Positions 43,285 through 60,040 are shown, numbered from the stretch's first letter. The stretch: DNA of 64,000 nucleotides from Beaufortia kweichowensis (GCA_019155185.1 CM032798.1:19745568-19809567), one strand, 5' to 3'. Program-made: numbers and translations. Notes: generated by a model not told the origin, from the sequence alone.

Positions 43285-45938
43285 GTGAGTGCGTGCGGCG
43301 CGTTTGACGCGCGTGTTTTTGCGCTGCTTGTGTGTTTGTTGTGTGTATGCCGTTCGGGTTAGCAGTTAGCAGTGTGTGCGTGCGTGCGCGTGTGTGTGAC
43401 TCTTTCTGCGCGTGTGTGCGCGCTTGGATTCACCCGCAGCCATAATGAACCCAGAGATTCATCCCGAATCGTATTCGCCTATGATCTGAAATCTGGTTCA
43501 GGCGTTTGTGGAGTCTGATCTCGGGTTCAGATCTCTAGTTTATTGGGTTAGATCTCGGGTTAAGATCTTTGGTTTCTCTGGTCACACTCTTATCTTTAAT
43601 AGTTTAATGTTTTTATTATTGGATAAGCACACCTTTGTGTGTGTGTATCAGCATATGATGACTGTCATACTGCTGCCTTATTACACACTATACACTTTAT
43701 ACATTTTTTTTAAGTTCATAACTTAATTAATGCTGCAGCAGGTGAGATGCGTGAGTCAGCAACACAACAACAACACACACACACACACACACACGAATTT
43801 AGACCTGTTCACAGTGCTGATGTTCAGGAGTGAATGTAGACTCAGAAGTGGATTGTTCAGTGTGAACACGCATCTTAGCTTTTCATTATGTTGTTTGTCT
43901 GTGTTATGATGCTGATTTGATAGGTGGAGCTCAGCTGTCTCTTATGGTAACCTACATGGCTGTTTGATGAAGTTTTTATTGTAGGTTTGGTTTGAATATG
44001 ATCATACTGTCAAGCATTTTTAAGTAGCCTTCTACTTTTCACTTACTTACCACAGCTCTTACATATTATTAGTTTACTATTGTTATTATTTTCATTAGGA
44101 CCAAATTTGTTTTCTAATGTTTTCCCAACACCAAATGGCCAGATAATCATGTGAATTCTCCTGGCTTTATTAGGTTTATCCACATCAGAGTTTTAGAAAC
44201 TATTTTAAAATAGCACACAATAAATATGGTTTGAATGTGTAATATAGATCGTGTTGTGGAGGGTTTAATGTGAACGCTCTTTCACAGTGTCACTGAACTC
44301 TCTGTAGTTTTATATTGATGCATGCAAGTTGATGGAAACGCATGCTTTTTATAGTTATTTGAACTGCAGTTTGTGACCTTTACCTGTAAAAGTGATGTCA
44401 TTCGAATGTTTGTTCATAAGGTCTGTATTTTTTTTTAATTAGATCTCTGATGTCATTAAAATTTCTTTTGGAATTTAAAGACATTTTAATAAAAATCACC
44501 TGACAGAAAAAGATTCAGTTATGTGAGCAATTCGTTTACAGTAACACAGGTGATCATATTAAGATGCATTGAGCAAAACATTCAGTGAAGCACTGGTTGC
44601 AATATTGCATTAGTGCATCATTCATTAGACCTAAAATCTGAAGTGAACAAAGTTACTAAAGCTGGTGAATTTCTCTCTGTCAGGTATATTCAAATCATCA
44701 GACACTGACATAAAAAACAGAACTGAATCAAATCTGAAATATGTCTTCTTAGAGAAAGAATTGAATTAAAAAACATCAGACTAGCCACACAATGTAAAGG
44801 TGTCTCTAAATAAGATATAATATATATTTTTATCTTTTGATGTTTTGTCACCAATGAGAATTATCATGGTGACTGTTCTGAAAGTGGCGCATGCTTGACA
44901 AATAGAAACAAATGAAAATGTTTTTAAAGCGTGAGATTTTAAGCTCTGAGTTTTTGATATCCAGTCAGACTGCTGCATTCAAATGCAATATAGTCGTCTT
45001 CTTATGGTCTGCTAAACTCCAAGTAGTATACCTGTCCATCTGCCGCTCTGTCTCATGATTTTACTAATTGTGTCTTTAATGCATTATTCTGCTTGATTAA
45101 AGTTAAGTGACTTTACTTTTTTATTGTATGTTACATGCATGTAATTTGCACTGAAAGTGTTGAATAAACAATTGGTTATGTAGCTTTAACCTCTAAAACC
45201 TTACGAATGTGACGCATCACATAAACGTGTGACTCTTATTCAGGGATTATAAAAGAGTGAGTATGTGTGAAATAAATTGTGGCTGTAACTGTAAATAATA
45301 TATATTTTATTAACAAGCAAAACATTTTATACCAAGTCAAATTTATTTTATAAATTTATAGTAGTTACAAAAAAAGACTTGAATTGAATTTATATTCAAT
45401 TTATATTTAGTATAGACATCTCCAGAAAGATGGCAATATATAAAATTGTTAAAAAAGTAATATATATTATTGAGAGCTTCAGACACACGTGTGTGAATGT
45501 AAAATAATAATGTACATAAAATTGTGACTGTACAATATTATCAGCATGAAAACTCATGCATCTAAAATGTTCAAATAAATTTTTTTGGCTCCTTGTCATT
45601 GTATTTTATTCAGTTGAAAAGAGAAAGCGCATTATGTGCATTTGCTACACGTTAGTTAATGGGGCGTTCACAGTAGTTTCTCTTTCAAATGTTTATTCTG
45701 TTACGTGAACACGAAAGTTTTAATTTGTGATTTGTTGATATGCAGCACATATAAATAATATTTTTGGGTGAAGCCTTGAACCTTAAGATTATCATAACAC
45801 ATTTGATACTGCCTGTCAGGTGTCGTCTGATGTCTCTTGCCACATGATATGCTCTGTATGATATGTGTTGTGTCAAAGCATCTCTAATAAATGTAACATA
45901 AAGACACTAACTTGAATTATTTTCTTTCTCTCATTTAG
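43285..45938. other. presumed first intron of mbd5
   Basis: No coding exon is supported. It contains an (AC)n microsatellite near 43767-43793 and otherwise AT-rich sequence. Confidence 0.45.
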
Positions 45939-46404
45939 GAACCATGAATTTACAAGTTCTGCACCTAAAAGTACTAGAGTGAGAATCGCTCTGTGATGAG
46001 CACTACATCTGAAGACGTGTTGCAAGATCATGACATGTGTTGTCTTCAGTAAAAGACGTGTCACGTGACCTGGACAGTCGTTGGTCCCTGCGGCTACCGG
46101 AGCTGCAACTCTTTGCGTGTGTTTAGTCTTTTGAGGTCATTGTCGTGTTCAGCCTAACAGCTGTAAGATATTTTTCTCATGGCTCTGATTGGTCAGGCGC
46201 TAGCAGCAGTTTTCCTGTCTGCGTTCAGTGGCAAAGCAATGATGCCCGTTTGTGGCCGGTCTGTACTGTGAGCTTGTCTCACCTGAGGTCCGTTCCAGGA
46301 CGTTGTGCTCTGTCATCACTAGTCTGAGCATCAGAATGAGACATTGTGACAGAACAGAGAAGAGCGTGTGATCTCTGGCAAGAGTTTAGCACTGGTCCAT
46401 AAAC
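45939..46404 (+). promoter_or_regulatory. mbd5 5' UTR with upstream ORFs
   Basis: A strong acceptor (TTTCTTTCTCTCATTTAG) ends at 45938 and sequence runs without interruption into the coding exon. The leader holds several ATGs before the main start, including a 12-residue ORF beginning ATGAATTTACAAG at 45944 that ends in TGA, so scanning ribosomes would meet uORFs. Splicing within this leader is possible. Confidence 0.45.
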
Positions 46405-49400
46405 ATGAATGGAGGAAATGAAAGAGAGGGAGGAGAGGCCAGAGGGCAAATCACACAGGTGCCCATTGGCTGGCAGCGAAAGGTGGAGACGTCGGGCGTC
46501 ATTTATATCAGGTATGTACAGACACACGTTAGACTTTTCTTTGCTGAAAGTACATAACCATGGTGTAAAATGATCTACCACACCTGCCTTGAAATAATTT
46601 TTTATTAAACATTTATTTATGTCAGTTTTTCCGACCTTTGGTTATCATTAATACTACATATACACAGCATTTATATGCATAGAGTTCTTTATCAGTTGAC
46701 ATATTTGCTCTGATTAAATGAAGTGGTTAGCATGACTGTGTATATGTGTGTTGTGTAGTCCAAGCGGATCAGTGCTGGCCTGCCTTGATCAGGTGAAGTC
46801 TTACCTGTTGACTGATGGCACCTGTAAATGTGGACTGGAATGTCCACTCATTGTCCCCAAGGTGAGTGATGACATTTTTAGACTGCTTGTACTGCCATAG
46901 TTACAGTAAGCTACAGGATAACAGCACTGACGACAGAAACGGTGTGTCTTTTTCTGCAATTGGCAATTGGTTTTTAGTCAGATTGAGCGAAGGGCTTTGG
47001 AGGACAAATAGGCCTACTCAAGTGTAGCTTGGGGAAACTAAACAGAGACGTGCTGGATAAGGAACAAGTTGCAGAGAATTGTCTGTTTTCGCAGGTTTTT
47101 AATTTTGATCCTGGTGCGGTGGTGAAGCTGAGGACCGCAGAAGATGTAAAAGCTGATGAGGATGTTACGAAGCTTTGCATTCACAAGAGGAAGCTTATTG
47201 CTGTGGCGACGCTGCACAAGAGTATGGAGCTGCCACCGCCTTCTCTAACGCTCACCAGTCCTGGTGGAGGCACAAGTAAGCCATCTTATCTGGTGACAGA
47301 AAATTCAAAACATTTGCATAATCATTCTTAGAGAAGTGATCCATGTTTACTTTGAAAAAAGTAACAGCAAGTTGTTACTGCATTTACTTTTTTACATTGT
47401 ACATTTACATTTATTCATTTAACAGATACTTTAATCCAGAGAGACTTACAAATGAAAGAGTATTTGACATTTTGTCAATGAGCTATCACAAAATCTAACA
47501 AAAACCTTGCATTTCCATCACAGACTTCTTGGCAAATTATTATTGACAGTGATTTTGTTTGCTTGCAGGCATGACCTCCATGAATTCTACCGCACAACCT
47601 CGAGCAATAAGGAGCAAAACCCATGAGGGGCAGTCAGAATGTAAGAACCCATTTAAGGCGATGATGGCAGCAGGGCAGCGGCACTTCTCTCCGGAGCTAT
47701 GCGGCTCACAGCAGCAGGAAGTTTACCCTGGATACTCTAGGCAGAGGCTGGGCAGCAGCGACCCGGGGCAGAAGTCTCCGTACCGCAGCGGACTCGGAGG
47801 CATGTTGAGTCCTCCCTCGCAAGCCTTTGGGGATGGTTCTCTGTCCCCGAGAACGGACGGTATCGGAAGTCCCGACGGGTTTGTGCGCAACAACCCATGT
47901 GGCTTCCAGGGGACCGGCAGTCCTGGCGCTGCTCACAGCAACAGCCGCATGTCTTTGTCTTCTCCTGGCATCATGATGCTCGGCTCACCTACCACGCAAC
48001 CGTCCTGCGTCATGGCCGGAAGGACTAACATACCTCTGTCGCCCCCCGTCTCCAACAAGAGCCCTGTTATGAAAAAGGCCCTGTGCAACTACCCGCCCAG
48101 CATGGACTCGAGCAGAACCGTGTTTCACCATAAGGCTCCATCTGCACCCGTCCCTTCCCTGCCCCCACCCTGTTCCCTGCAGAATAAACAGGTAAGCTCT
48201 GAGAAGGACCCTCTTGGCATCCTGGATCCCATCCCCAGTAAACCAAACCCACCCCCTTTTCAGCCCAACTCCCACTCTCAGGTACCAATGATGAATGTAA
48301 ACATCCCTCCCGCCATCGTCCCCTTGCCGAGCAACCTTCCATTACCTACGGTGAAGCCGGGGCCAGTCGGCCATGGCGGTCACATGCAGAGGGCTCAGCA
48401 TGTCACGGCCACCCCTATCTCCCCCGTCACTTCCCCCGTGCACATGTCTGGGCCCACTATGGGTCGCGTGGAGGTGTCTCCACAGCGATCCCGCTCCTCA
48501 TCCACCTCCTCTGAGCAGGGGAGCTTTGCCGTTCCCCCGTGTGGTAGCATGAAGGTTCCGCCGCGCTCGCCCAGGTCCTCCATGAGTTCTCCCAGACCAG
48601 CTTTGCCTTCCAGCCCTTCTGGCAAGCCGGATAGTCTTCACCAGTACAAAGAAATGCCCAACCAGCTGTTGACGGGTATGAGTAGTGGAATGGGCAGTCA
48701 GCACAACGCCATGTATTCCGCCGCTCCGCAGAAGGAGCACCCAGGCCTTTTGGGCATGCCACTGAACCAGATCCTCAACCAACACAACGCTGCCTCTTTT
48801 CCCGCCAGCAGTCTCCTGTCAGCTGCCGCCAAAGCACAGCTAGCAAATCAAAACAAAGTAGGGGGAAACAGTGGAGGTTGCACTGGCGGTGCGGCAAATG
48901 CCGGGGGCAGTGCGGGGCTCTCTTGTCCTGTTAGCGGGGCCGACGCCAACAGGGCTGTGGAAGGTAACGTCGCTTTAAATCCCATGTTGCCGCCCAGCTC
49001 TGCCGTGATGATGGTGACTAGTGAGGGGCAGAGTGGCCGTGCGGCCCTGCGGGACAAGCTTATGGCACAGCAGCGGGACCCGCTTCGCAAGCGCAAGCAT
49101 CCACCCAGCGCTGGCAACCACGAGAACAACTTCTTTAACACACTGAAGCCGGACGTAGCTGGCATAAGAACACCTTGTCCCTCTGCTGAGCAGATGAGAA
49201 AAACATCCCGTCTGCCCCCAAACACATCGATGGCTCAGTTACTCCAGTCTCTCAGCAACCACAGTTCCCACATGGCCAGGGGCAGAAACCCGTGCCTCAT
49301 GGGTCCCAGCCGGACGCACTTTGGTGAGGGTGCCGTGGCCTCTGGCCCAGCCACTCCGAGCACACAGGTGCAGCAGCGAATGCACGGCCAGACGGAAGCG

Positions 49401-52400
49401 ATGCTTTGCCCTGCTGTTGAATCTGTCCCGAGTCAGTTTCCAGGCATTATGAACCAGATGCAGGCTACAACTATGACAAACTGTGGGCCTATGAACCAAA
49501 GCGGACAAGTTCCTCTGGGAAACCACATGATGGGACACGTAAGCTCTCACTTTCAGCAGCACGGCCCGTCAAACATCAACTGCATGCTGCCTAGCGGTAA
49601 TGACGCCTGTTGCTCGCAACCCATGACTGACACAGGTAAGCAGAATATTGAGTGATTAATCCTTATTGACACATTTCTTGTTTTGCATTTGGTGTAATTG
49701 ATGTCATGTTGAAACATAAAGTGATTTCCAGTGTATAAAATGTATTTATTAAAGTGTTTGTGATAGCCATTAAGTTTTTCTGTGATGTGATCAACAATTG
49801 ATGAGTCATATTGTCAGCCGTTCTTGCTGTATAGCAGTGTTTGTTAAAGGGTTAGGTTCTGACTTATTTTTCTGTCATCTTCTATTCACCCTCATGTCAT
49901 TTCAAACCTGTATGACTTTTTTTCTTATACAGGTTTGGTATTAAATGTCTTTTTTAGCTGAACTGTCCCTTTAACAAAAGAAAGGATGTTGCCATGTTTT
50001 CAAATCATTATAAAACACACTTTATAAGCAAATGTATTTCATCAGATCTGTCAAAGTAAAAACAAGGATGTTTCTTATTCTCTAACATTAGCATTACTAT
50101 CAGTTACTATAACAATTGGACTGTTGGTCTTGTAAAAGTGACATAATTAATGATCATGCCCAAGGCTAAAAGAACGTAAAGAGAGTTTGTATTTCATTAT
50201 TTTTGTTGCTTTTGCATTCGTACACTTTCGTTACTTTTTATCGTGTATCTGTCCGTTTTCTGTTTTGACCCGTTCAGTGCTCTGTGTCTCTGTCTGTATG
50301 TGAATCATACCTTGGAAAGCACTACCAATCATCTGGCTGCTGTCTCCATGGCAACCTCCCCAGCAGCCGCTGGCAACAGTAGATCATACACACTGTCCGC
50401 ATCATCATTCTGTGACACCACATGCACCCTTCATTATGCAACACTTCTGTTATGTAGTTTATGCACTAACTGAACCTTTAAAACACTTACATTGTATGTT
50501 AACAGTCATGTTGCCCATTACCAAACCTTTGTCGGATCACAATTATGTGCACTGGCTTCAATAGAAGTTAACCTTCAATCCTCAATAGCATTTGATGCAC
50601 AAAAGCGAGGTCCACAAAATCAGTTCAATTCTATCAAAAAAAATTATTTAAAGATTTCAGAGATTTACAATGGTTAGTACATACATACCATTGGTCAATA
50701 TAGCTACGAAACGCCTTGTGTCTAAACGAAGGCCATCATCTGTGCGTTAGTGCGCCTCTTGTTAATTAACAATTGTAATTATTGACAAATGCAAATATGT
50801 TTTATAATGGGGAAATGTATGAATTTAAGAGCTTCTAAAGGGCCTTTACCTTTTTAAGACAAGTGCCTTGCTGTAATCATGCTGGTTTTTGTTTATTAGC
50901 ATTAGCGTTTTTTGTGGTAGTCAGCATAATGCAACAAATGCTATTGAGTGAACTTAAAGTCACCATGAAATTTAAATTGACAACTGTTATTCTTTTATGG
51001 AATATTGTAGTGTTTTTAATGAATGACTTATCTGTGCACTTCATTATTCTTTTAAAATTCATGTGCCCTTATAATCTTTAATCAAAAACATTAACCCCCC
51101 CTCGAAACGACCACTCTTCACTTCATGAGGAATGGTGCAAGGGCGGGGCTATATTAGACTTCTTTCTGTTAGTGCCCTCCAGCTGTCTGTTGCAAAAAAA
51201 CCAATCCAATCAGTTCTTGATGTTTGAACATTTTCCCCATTTTAGAAGCTGTTTCGGAGATACGTCATGATACGAAAAAGATGCCAGCTGTAAGCTTTGG
51301 ATAAAAGCTGCTAAATAAATAAATGTAAATGTAAAAGCAGATGAATGTAAAATGCATTTCCACAACAGTTTATTGTTTTTGTGCATATTTTGTGCAGTAA
51401 CACTCGAGAGGTTTGTTAACCTATTGAAGCAAACGACTGGCGAGAGGTGACACTAACCCTAATGCCTCCCCTGTCCACAGGTGACCCTTTATCACTGAGT
51501 TGCGGCATTGGCAACACTCCTCAGATGACTGGCGTCATGACTGCCGCAGGGCACGTGTACCAGCAGCAGATGCACCCGGCACTACAGGGAATGCACGGGG
51601 TCTCCTCGTATCAAAGTCAGGGGCATTCCTTCCCAACAGCTCCTTTTACAGACAGTACTGCTCCCAACTCCAACAGCTTGCCTTGCCTGTACCAGAATTA
51701 TCAGGTGACTTGCTCATTAAAATTATTCATTTCTGTCTGGATCGCCACTGTGGTCTGAATGACATGACGTATTTTTCTGCCATTTGTTCAGGGGTGTGTG
51801 ACTGACAGCTCACAGCCTGGGATGACCTCTCATTCTGGGGACATGGGGATGTACCGAGATGGTCCTCAGAAACTACAGTGTCAGGGTGACGTTTCCGTGG
51901 CGGGAGTCTCCGGAGTCCAGAGTTCGGTGGAGTCGGTGGATGCGATCTACAGGGCGGTGGTGGACGCCGCTGGCAAAGGCATGCAAGTAACCATCACTGC
52001 CGGCGTGAGCGGCAGCACGCAGGCGAGCCCCGTCCCCGCGCTTAGCGCCATGAGTGCCTTTACTGCCTCCATCGGCCAGCCGCTCAGCCTACCTCAAGCC
52101 GTCAGCGCAGTCATACATGCCCCACGCAGCTCAGAGGGGGCCGACACCATGAGCCAGCCTCAGCGCGTCCGATCGCAGATCCCCAACCACACGCGCCGGG
52201 GCTCCAAGCATGTTAGGAACACGCCCACCAGCGCTGACGTGCACGAGTATTTCCGCTCACCTAGTGCTGCCACACCCGTGCGACTGCAGTGGGATGATCC
52301 CCACCACTGGCGAGGGGAAGAGTTTCTGGAGTGTTCTACCCAGGTGCACAGCAGTTCATGCGGTAGCAAAGGAGAGAGAGCGAGCCTCGTGGAAACTGTC

Positions 52401-54306
52401 AGCCATATGTGTCCGACGGAACCAACAGCCCAAACTCACAACCCTGCCGACTGTCAGACAGATGAAAGCGGAAACTTGAGATTAAACAACCGTGTCGCTG
52501 GCGGCATAAGAGAATGCGTGGAGCCAGTGGAGCGCTGCGTCCAGCTAAACGGCTTGCTGTCTCGCGGTGGATACGGGGAGCCGCTTACCGGAGACGACCA
52601 GTCGCCTGGCTCCTCGACAAGCTTGGAGGGACCACTGGTTAAAGACTACACCCACTTTAACGGACACTTTAACGGACACTGTGCACCCAGCCCCTCCGAC
52701 ACCAAGAGTCTCAGCAGCGAGGAGGAGCTGCGGCACCCTGACTCGCCTACGGCAGACCTGCTGCACTACAGGCCCAGGGCTTTTAATGTGGGCGAACTGG
52801 TCTGGCCAATAAAAGGATTCTCTCCGTGGCCTAAGAAACTGATGGGAGAAGAGCATGGTCACAACCCCAACAAGCAACAACTCTCTGAACAAGCAAAGGT
52901 AAGACCGATTACCTTTTCCTGTACACTTCAGCAGCAGCTCAGACATTACGCTACTTAAAGGAATGGTTAATCTCAAAATGAATGATTTACTCATGACATC
53001 TCATTTATAAACAACTTTTTCTTTAGCTTAACACGGACGTTGTCTATGCATTCGTGAGAGTCAAGTGCTGACCTCTGACCTCTTGCAAGCTTAAGCTGCG
53101 GTCACACTAGACTTGCTGCATAACCCTTTTCTACTGAGACCCCTGCACATATGGAGGGTAACCAGATATGATATTATGTGGCTCAGGGTGTTGGGTTTTT
53201 ATGTGTACATCAGAGATTCCCATGGTTGTTTTTGTTATTTTAAATATCTTCTCATGAGCTTGCATTTATGGTCTTCAGCATTTGCTTGCGTATACTTGGA
53301 AGTCTCACTGCCCCGTTATCATAAAGTTGTTATGTAAAAATCGATTTGCACTTTACGACACAGTCCTTTTCTGTTGGAAATGATCAGAGATTTTGGACTT
53401 TTCGCGAAAGGCGTCAATTCTCGTGTGAGCTTTATGATACAATTACAGCGTGCGAAAGTCAGAGGTCAGACTTTCCTCAAAACTTGACTCTCGTTAATGT
53501 GTGGGAAAGCCTGTGTTTATAATTTCATTTTTTTCTTACACAAACCCATAATTTCCCTTCAAAAGATGTTTATTAACCCACTTGAAATACTTTTAAGAGT
53601 GCTGTTGACGATCATTCAATGACATTACAAAGCCAATAAGAGACTGGATGTTATTGAAAATAACTGTTCTGCCAAGGAAATGTCACGAGGATGAATAAAT
53701 AATGTGAGCTTTTTCCAAACGTCCAAAAGATGCAGATGTTGAGAAGATCTCCATGTTCTGCTGTAGGAAAGCCTGCTGTTGCATTACCATCTCTTGTTGT
53801 TGAATGTTTGTCAGGTGGAGCCGGAACAGTTGAAAAGTATAACACAAGACCTGCAGGTGCTGGATAGAGTTAGCAAAAAAAACAGGAAGTAAGTGTTGTG
53901 TTGGGCTTACAAACAGAAAAAACGCCATGATAACTTGTTATATTGTAGATTTCTCGTTTCTAGTACTCTCTGACTAAATTTCCACATATTCAGAGTAAAC
54001 CACTACCTTATGAAACTATACTAAAAAATAACTCTAAATAACTCTGTACTGATGTGCTTTGTTTCCGTTTCTGTGTTGCAGGGCTGGAAATCTGAATCAT
54101 CATTTAGAAGCTGCGATTCACGAGGCCATGAGCGAGTTAGACAAGATGTCTGGAAGCGTAAGTATCGCACACGTTTCAGCCAATGATTGACTGAAAAATT
54201 GAATGAGATTGGTGCGGTACACATTCAGCTGTTTGTAAATCTGCAGGTTCACCCGGATCGTCAGGTCAAACTACCCAAACCCAAGAGGAGAAAAATCTCC
54301 AGATAA
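46405..54306 (+). CDS. mbd5: MBD5 methyl-CpG-binding domain protein
   Basis: Nuclear chromatin protein; MBD5 and MBD6 associate with the PR-DUB (BAP1) deubiquitinase complex. Nine coding exons: 46405-46511, 46759-46861, 47095-47275, 47569-49635, 51481-51704, 51792-52898, 53815-53888, 54082-54157, 54247-54306; phases agree, giving 1,332 residues (human long form about 1,490). The MBD lies at about 14-90 (VPIGWQRKVE ... SYLLTDGTCKCGLECPL), followed by the conserved RTAEDVKADEDVTKLCIHKRK. A long Pro/Ser/Met-rich linker includes PLGILDPIPSKP and LLGMPLNQILNQHNAASF. A PWWP-like segment begins near 1217 (FNVGELVW) and continues to HLEAAIHEAMSELDKMSG, ending in PKPKRRKISR. The PWWP-like C-terminus separates it from MBD6. 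The PWWP start reads VWPIKG, one residue shorter than the human VWGQIKG as I recall it. Confidence 0.9.
47398..47460 (-). mobile_element. tRNA-SINE tail fragment in mbd5 intron
   Basis: ACATTTACATTTATTCATTT followed by AACAGATACTTTAATCCAGAG, the reverse-oriented tail of the family. Confidence 0.6.
49844..49974. mobile_element. short MITE with TTAAAGGG termini in mbd5 intron
   Basis: Starts TTAAAGGGTTAGGTTC and ends GAACTGTCCCTTTAA; the ends are imperfect inverted repeats, and TTAA lies at both outer edges. The interior (CACCCTCATGTCATTTCAAA, CCTGTATGACTT) matches a very common fish non-autonomous element as I know it. Confidence 0.7.
51281..51335 (+). mobile_element. tRNA-SINE tail fragment in mbd5 intron
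   Basis: TAAGCTTTGGATAAAAGCTG followed by CTAAATAAATAAATGTAAATG, the plus-oriented tail, ending about 145 bp before mbd5 exon 5. Confidence 0.6.
52955..53010. mobile_element. fragment of the TTAAAGGG MITE in mbd5 intron
   Basis: TTAAAGGAATGGTTAATC then AAAATGAATGATTTACTCATGAC resembles the left part of the element at 49844-49974; the right end is not recognisable. Confidence 0.4.
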
Positions 54307-54323
54307 CAGCAGTGATCAGACGC

Positions 54324-58128
<3,805 letters not shown>

Positions 58129-59118
58129 ATGGGAAATTTAAGCACGATAAGCGACCGAAAATCAGTGCAAACTTTGACTCAACGATTCGATAAAGATCAA
58201 AGACCTGAAAATTCATTATGCTCACAGAGAAATCCGAGTGAAGTGAAGAGAGTCGGGCCATGTGAAGGTGAGATCCATAATCAGACAGATGAATGTCAGT
58301 CGGACCCCATCAGTAATAGTCCAGAAAACCACCACACGAGCAGTTCACCGCGCATTCCTCGCCTCTATCTCTCCGGTAGATGTGCGCGTGTCGATGACGA
58401 GCCCGCGACGGTGACGCTCGAGCCGCTGGAACACGAGTGGATGATGTGCGCGTCTGACGGAGAGTGGGACAGTCTCAACCGGCTGCTCGTCAGCGATCCC
58501 TCTCTCATTACCAGAAAAGACTTCGTTACAGGATTCACCTGTCTACATTGGGCCGCAAAGCTCGGGAAACATGAACTGATCGCGATGCTCGCCAACTTTG
58601 CTAAAGAACACCAAGTTCCTGTGAACATCAATGCGCGCTCCAGCGCGGGTTACACGCCTCTGCATTTGGCGGCGATGCACAATCATGTCGAGGTGGTGAA
58701 ATTATTAGTCGGAGCGTTTGACGCCGATATAGAGGCACGAGATCACAACGGGAAAAAAGCCTGTCAGTACCTGAAGAGCGACATTGCGCAAAACATTCTC
58801 GACATCGTGGGCGTGTTTGTTGAAACCGACGTGGAAAACGCGGATACTGGAGACACGAGTCGCTGGAGGCTGTCGAGAGTTATTCAGGCCAATTTTAAAC
58901 CTCTTAAACCATCAAACCACAACAACAATGAAGAAGAGGAAAGCGGCGTGTTGACTAAAGAATCTATTCGCAGAAAATCGTCCTTTAATAAAATGAAACC
59001 CGGTGTTCATAAAATCCGCTGCAAGACGCAGATTGTTCACAGCACTTCTCACTTTGATCGATCTGAGAAAGAAGAATGTCTGAATTTAATAAGACGCAAA
59101 TCAAACATCTTTGGGTGA
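58129..59118 (+). CDS. sowahc: SOWAH-family ankyrin-repeat protein (Sowahc-like, short form)
   Basis: Intronless 329-residue ORF. The family (sosondowah ankyrin repeat proteins) is poorly characterised. The first in-frame ATG is at 58129; the open frame extends upstream but only through GTG. A disordered Ser/Asn-rich N-terminus leads to the family signature PLEHEWMMCASDGEWDSL at about residue 98, then DFVTGFTCLHWAAKLGKHEL and SSAGYTPLHLAAMHNHVEVV, two clear ankyrin repeats with TPLH-type cores. The C-terminal RWRLSRV and KIRCKTQIVHSTSHF segments resemble SOWAHC more than SOWAHD. The N-terminal winged-helix SOWAH domain of long family members is absent, and no upstream exon is visible. The start MGNLST fits an N-myristoylation consensus. 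Paralogue identity (c or d) is not certain. Confidence 0.75.
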   Translation: MGNLSTISDRKSVQTLTQRFDKDQRPENSLCSQRNPSEVKRVGPCEGEIHNQTDECQSDPISNSPENHHTSSSPRIPRLYLSGRCARVDDEPATVTLEPLEHEWMMCASDGEWDSLNRLLVSDPSLITRKDFVTGFTCLHWAAKLGKHELIAMLANFAKEHQVPVNINARSSAGYTPLHLAAMHNHVEVVKLLVGAFDADIEARDHNGKKACQYLKSDIAQNILDIVGVFVETDVENADTGDTSRWRLSRVIQANFKPLKPSNHNNNEEEESGVLTKESIRRKSSFNKMKPGVHKIRCKTQIVHSTSHFDRSEKEECLNLIRRKSNIFG

Positions 59119-59243
59119 CGTGGAAAGTATCTGGAGTATTATTCTGCTCTTAAAGTATATACTGTAAAACAGAACGAATTGGATTTCTTTTCTTCCAAAC
59201 CTTTATTATTATTATTATTATTATTATTTTCAAACTTAGTCAC

Positions 59244-59687
59244 TGTCACGGAGTCGTTGCCTTCAGCATCGGGTTCTATTCTTCACGTCACCCGTTCTTC
59301 ATCCCCGGACTATTAAGAACTTCATTTCCCACTAACCATTGCATCCCGCACACCTGCCGTCAATCACCGCCACTCAGCCCCGCAACCCGCATCACCTGTC
59401 TTCTCATGATTATGGACCTATTTAATGTGTGTGTTTGCTTTCGTTTCTTGTCTGGTGTTGTTGTTATATGGTTTGTTGTTTGTGGATGCTGTTATTCTGT
59501 TACGGTGCCTGTGAAACCGTGCAGTCTGTAAGTTTGTCTCAGCGTGTGGTGCACTGCTGATATATCTGCCTGTTCTTGATTCCCCTCTGAAGTGATGTTT
59601 GTACCTGTTTGTTATTCCTCTGATGAAGTTCAGTAAAAGACTTTAATCTGTAATCTCGTGTTCTGCCTCGTCTGATGCACGGTAACA
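59244..59687 (+). mobile_element. solo-LTR-like element A with TSD GTCAC
   Basis: Starts TGTCACGGAG and ends CACGGTAACA (TG...CA). It is flanked by a perfect 5-bp duplication GTCAC (59239-59243 and 59688-59692). About 444 bp, non-coding. Structure and TSD length fit a solo LTR of an LTR retroelement. Confidence 0.7.
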
Positions 59688-59984
59688 GTCACTTTGACAT
59701 GTTGAACAATGAAAAACTGAATTTACCTTTTACAGTATAAATGTCTTTATAACATGCAAACAACTGATTATCACTTTGCGCTAAAACGTATTTTCTGTAA
59801 AGCTTCTGCGGAACAATGCAAGTAAAAAATTTGAAAAATTGTTTGTAAAGTGCATTGTCCACCTGCTCTGGCGTTTTGAGTAGTGCAACCATTAACCCTT
59901 ATTGAATTGTCTTGACTAATTTAATGTATGAAATGTGTTTTTATGTGTATTTGTATTATCTGTTCCTACACACATTCTTGCATT

Positions 59985-60040
59985 TAAATGTAGTCATTTA
60001 GCAGACGCTTTTATACAAACCAACTTACAAGTGAGGTAAA
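59985..60040 (-). mobile_element. tRNA-SINE tail fragment
   Basis: TGTAGTCATTTAGCAGACGC then TTTTATACAAACCAACTTACA, the reverse-oriented tail, between LTR-like elements A and B. Confidence 0.6.
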
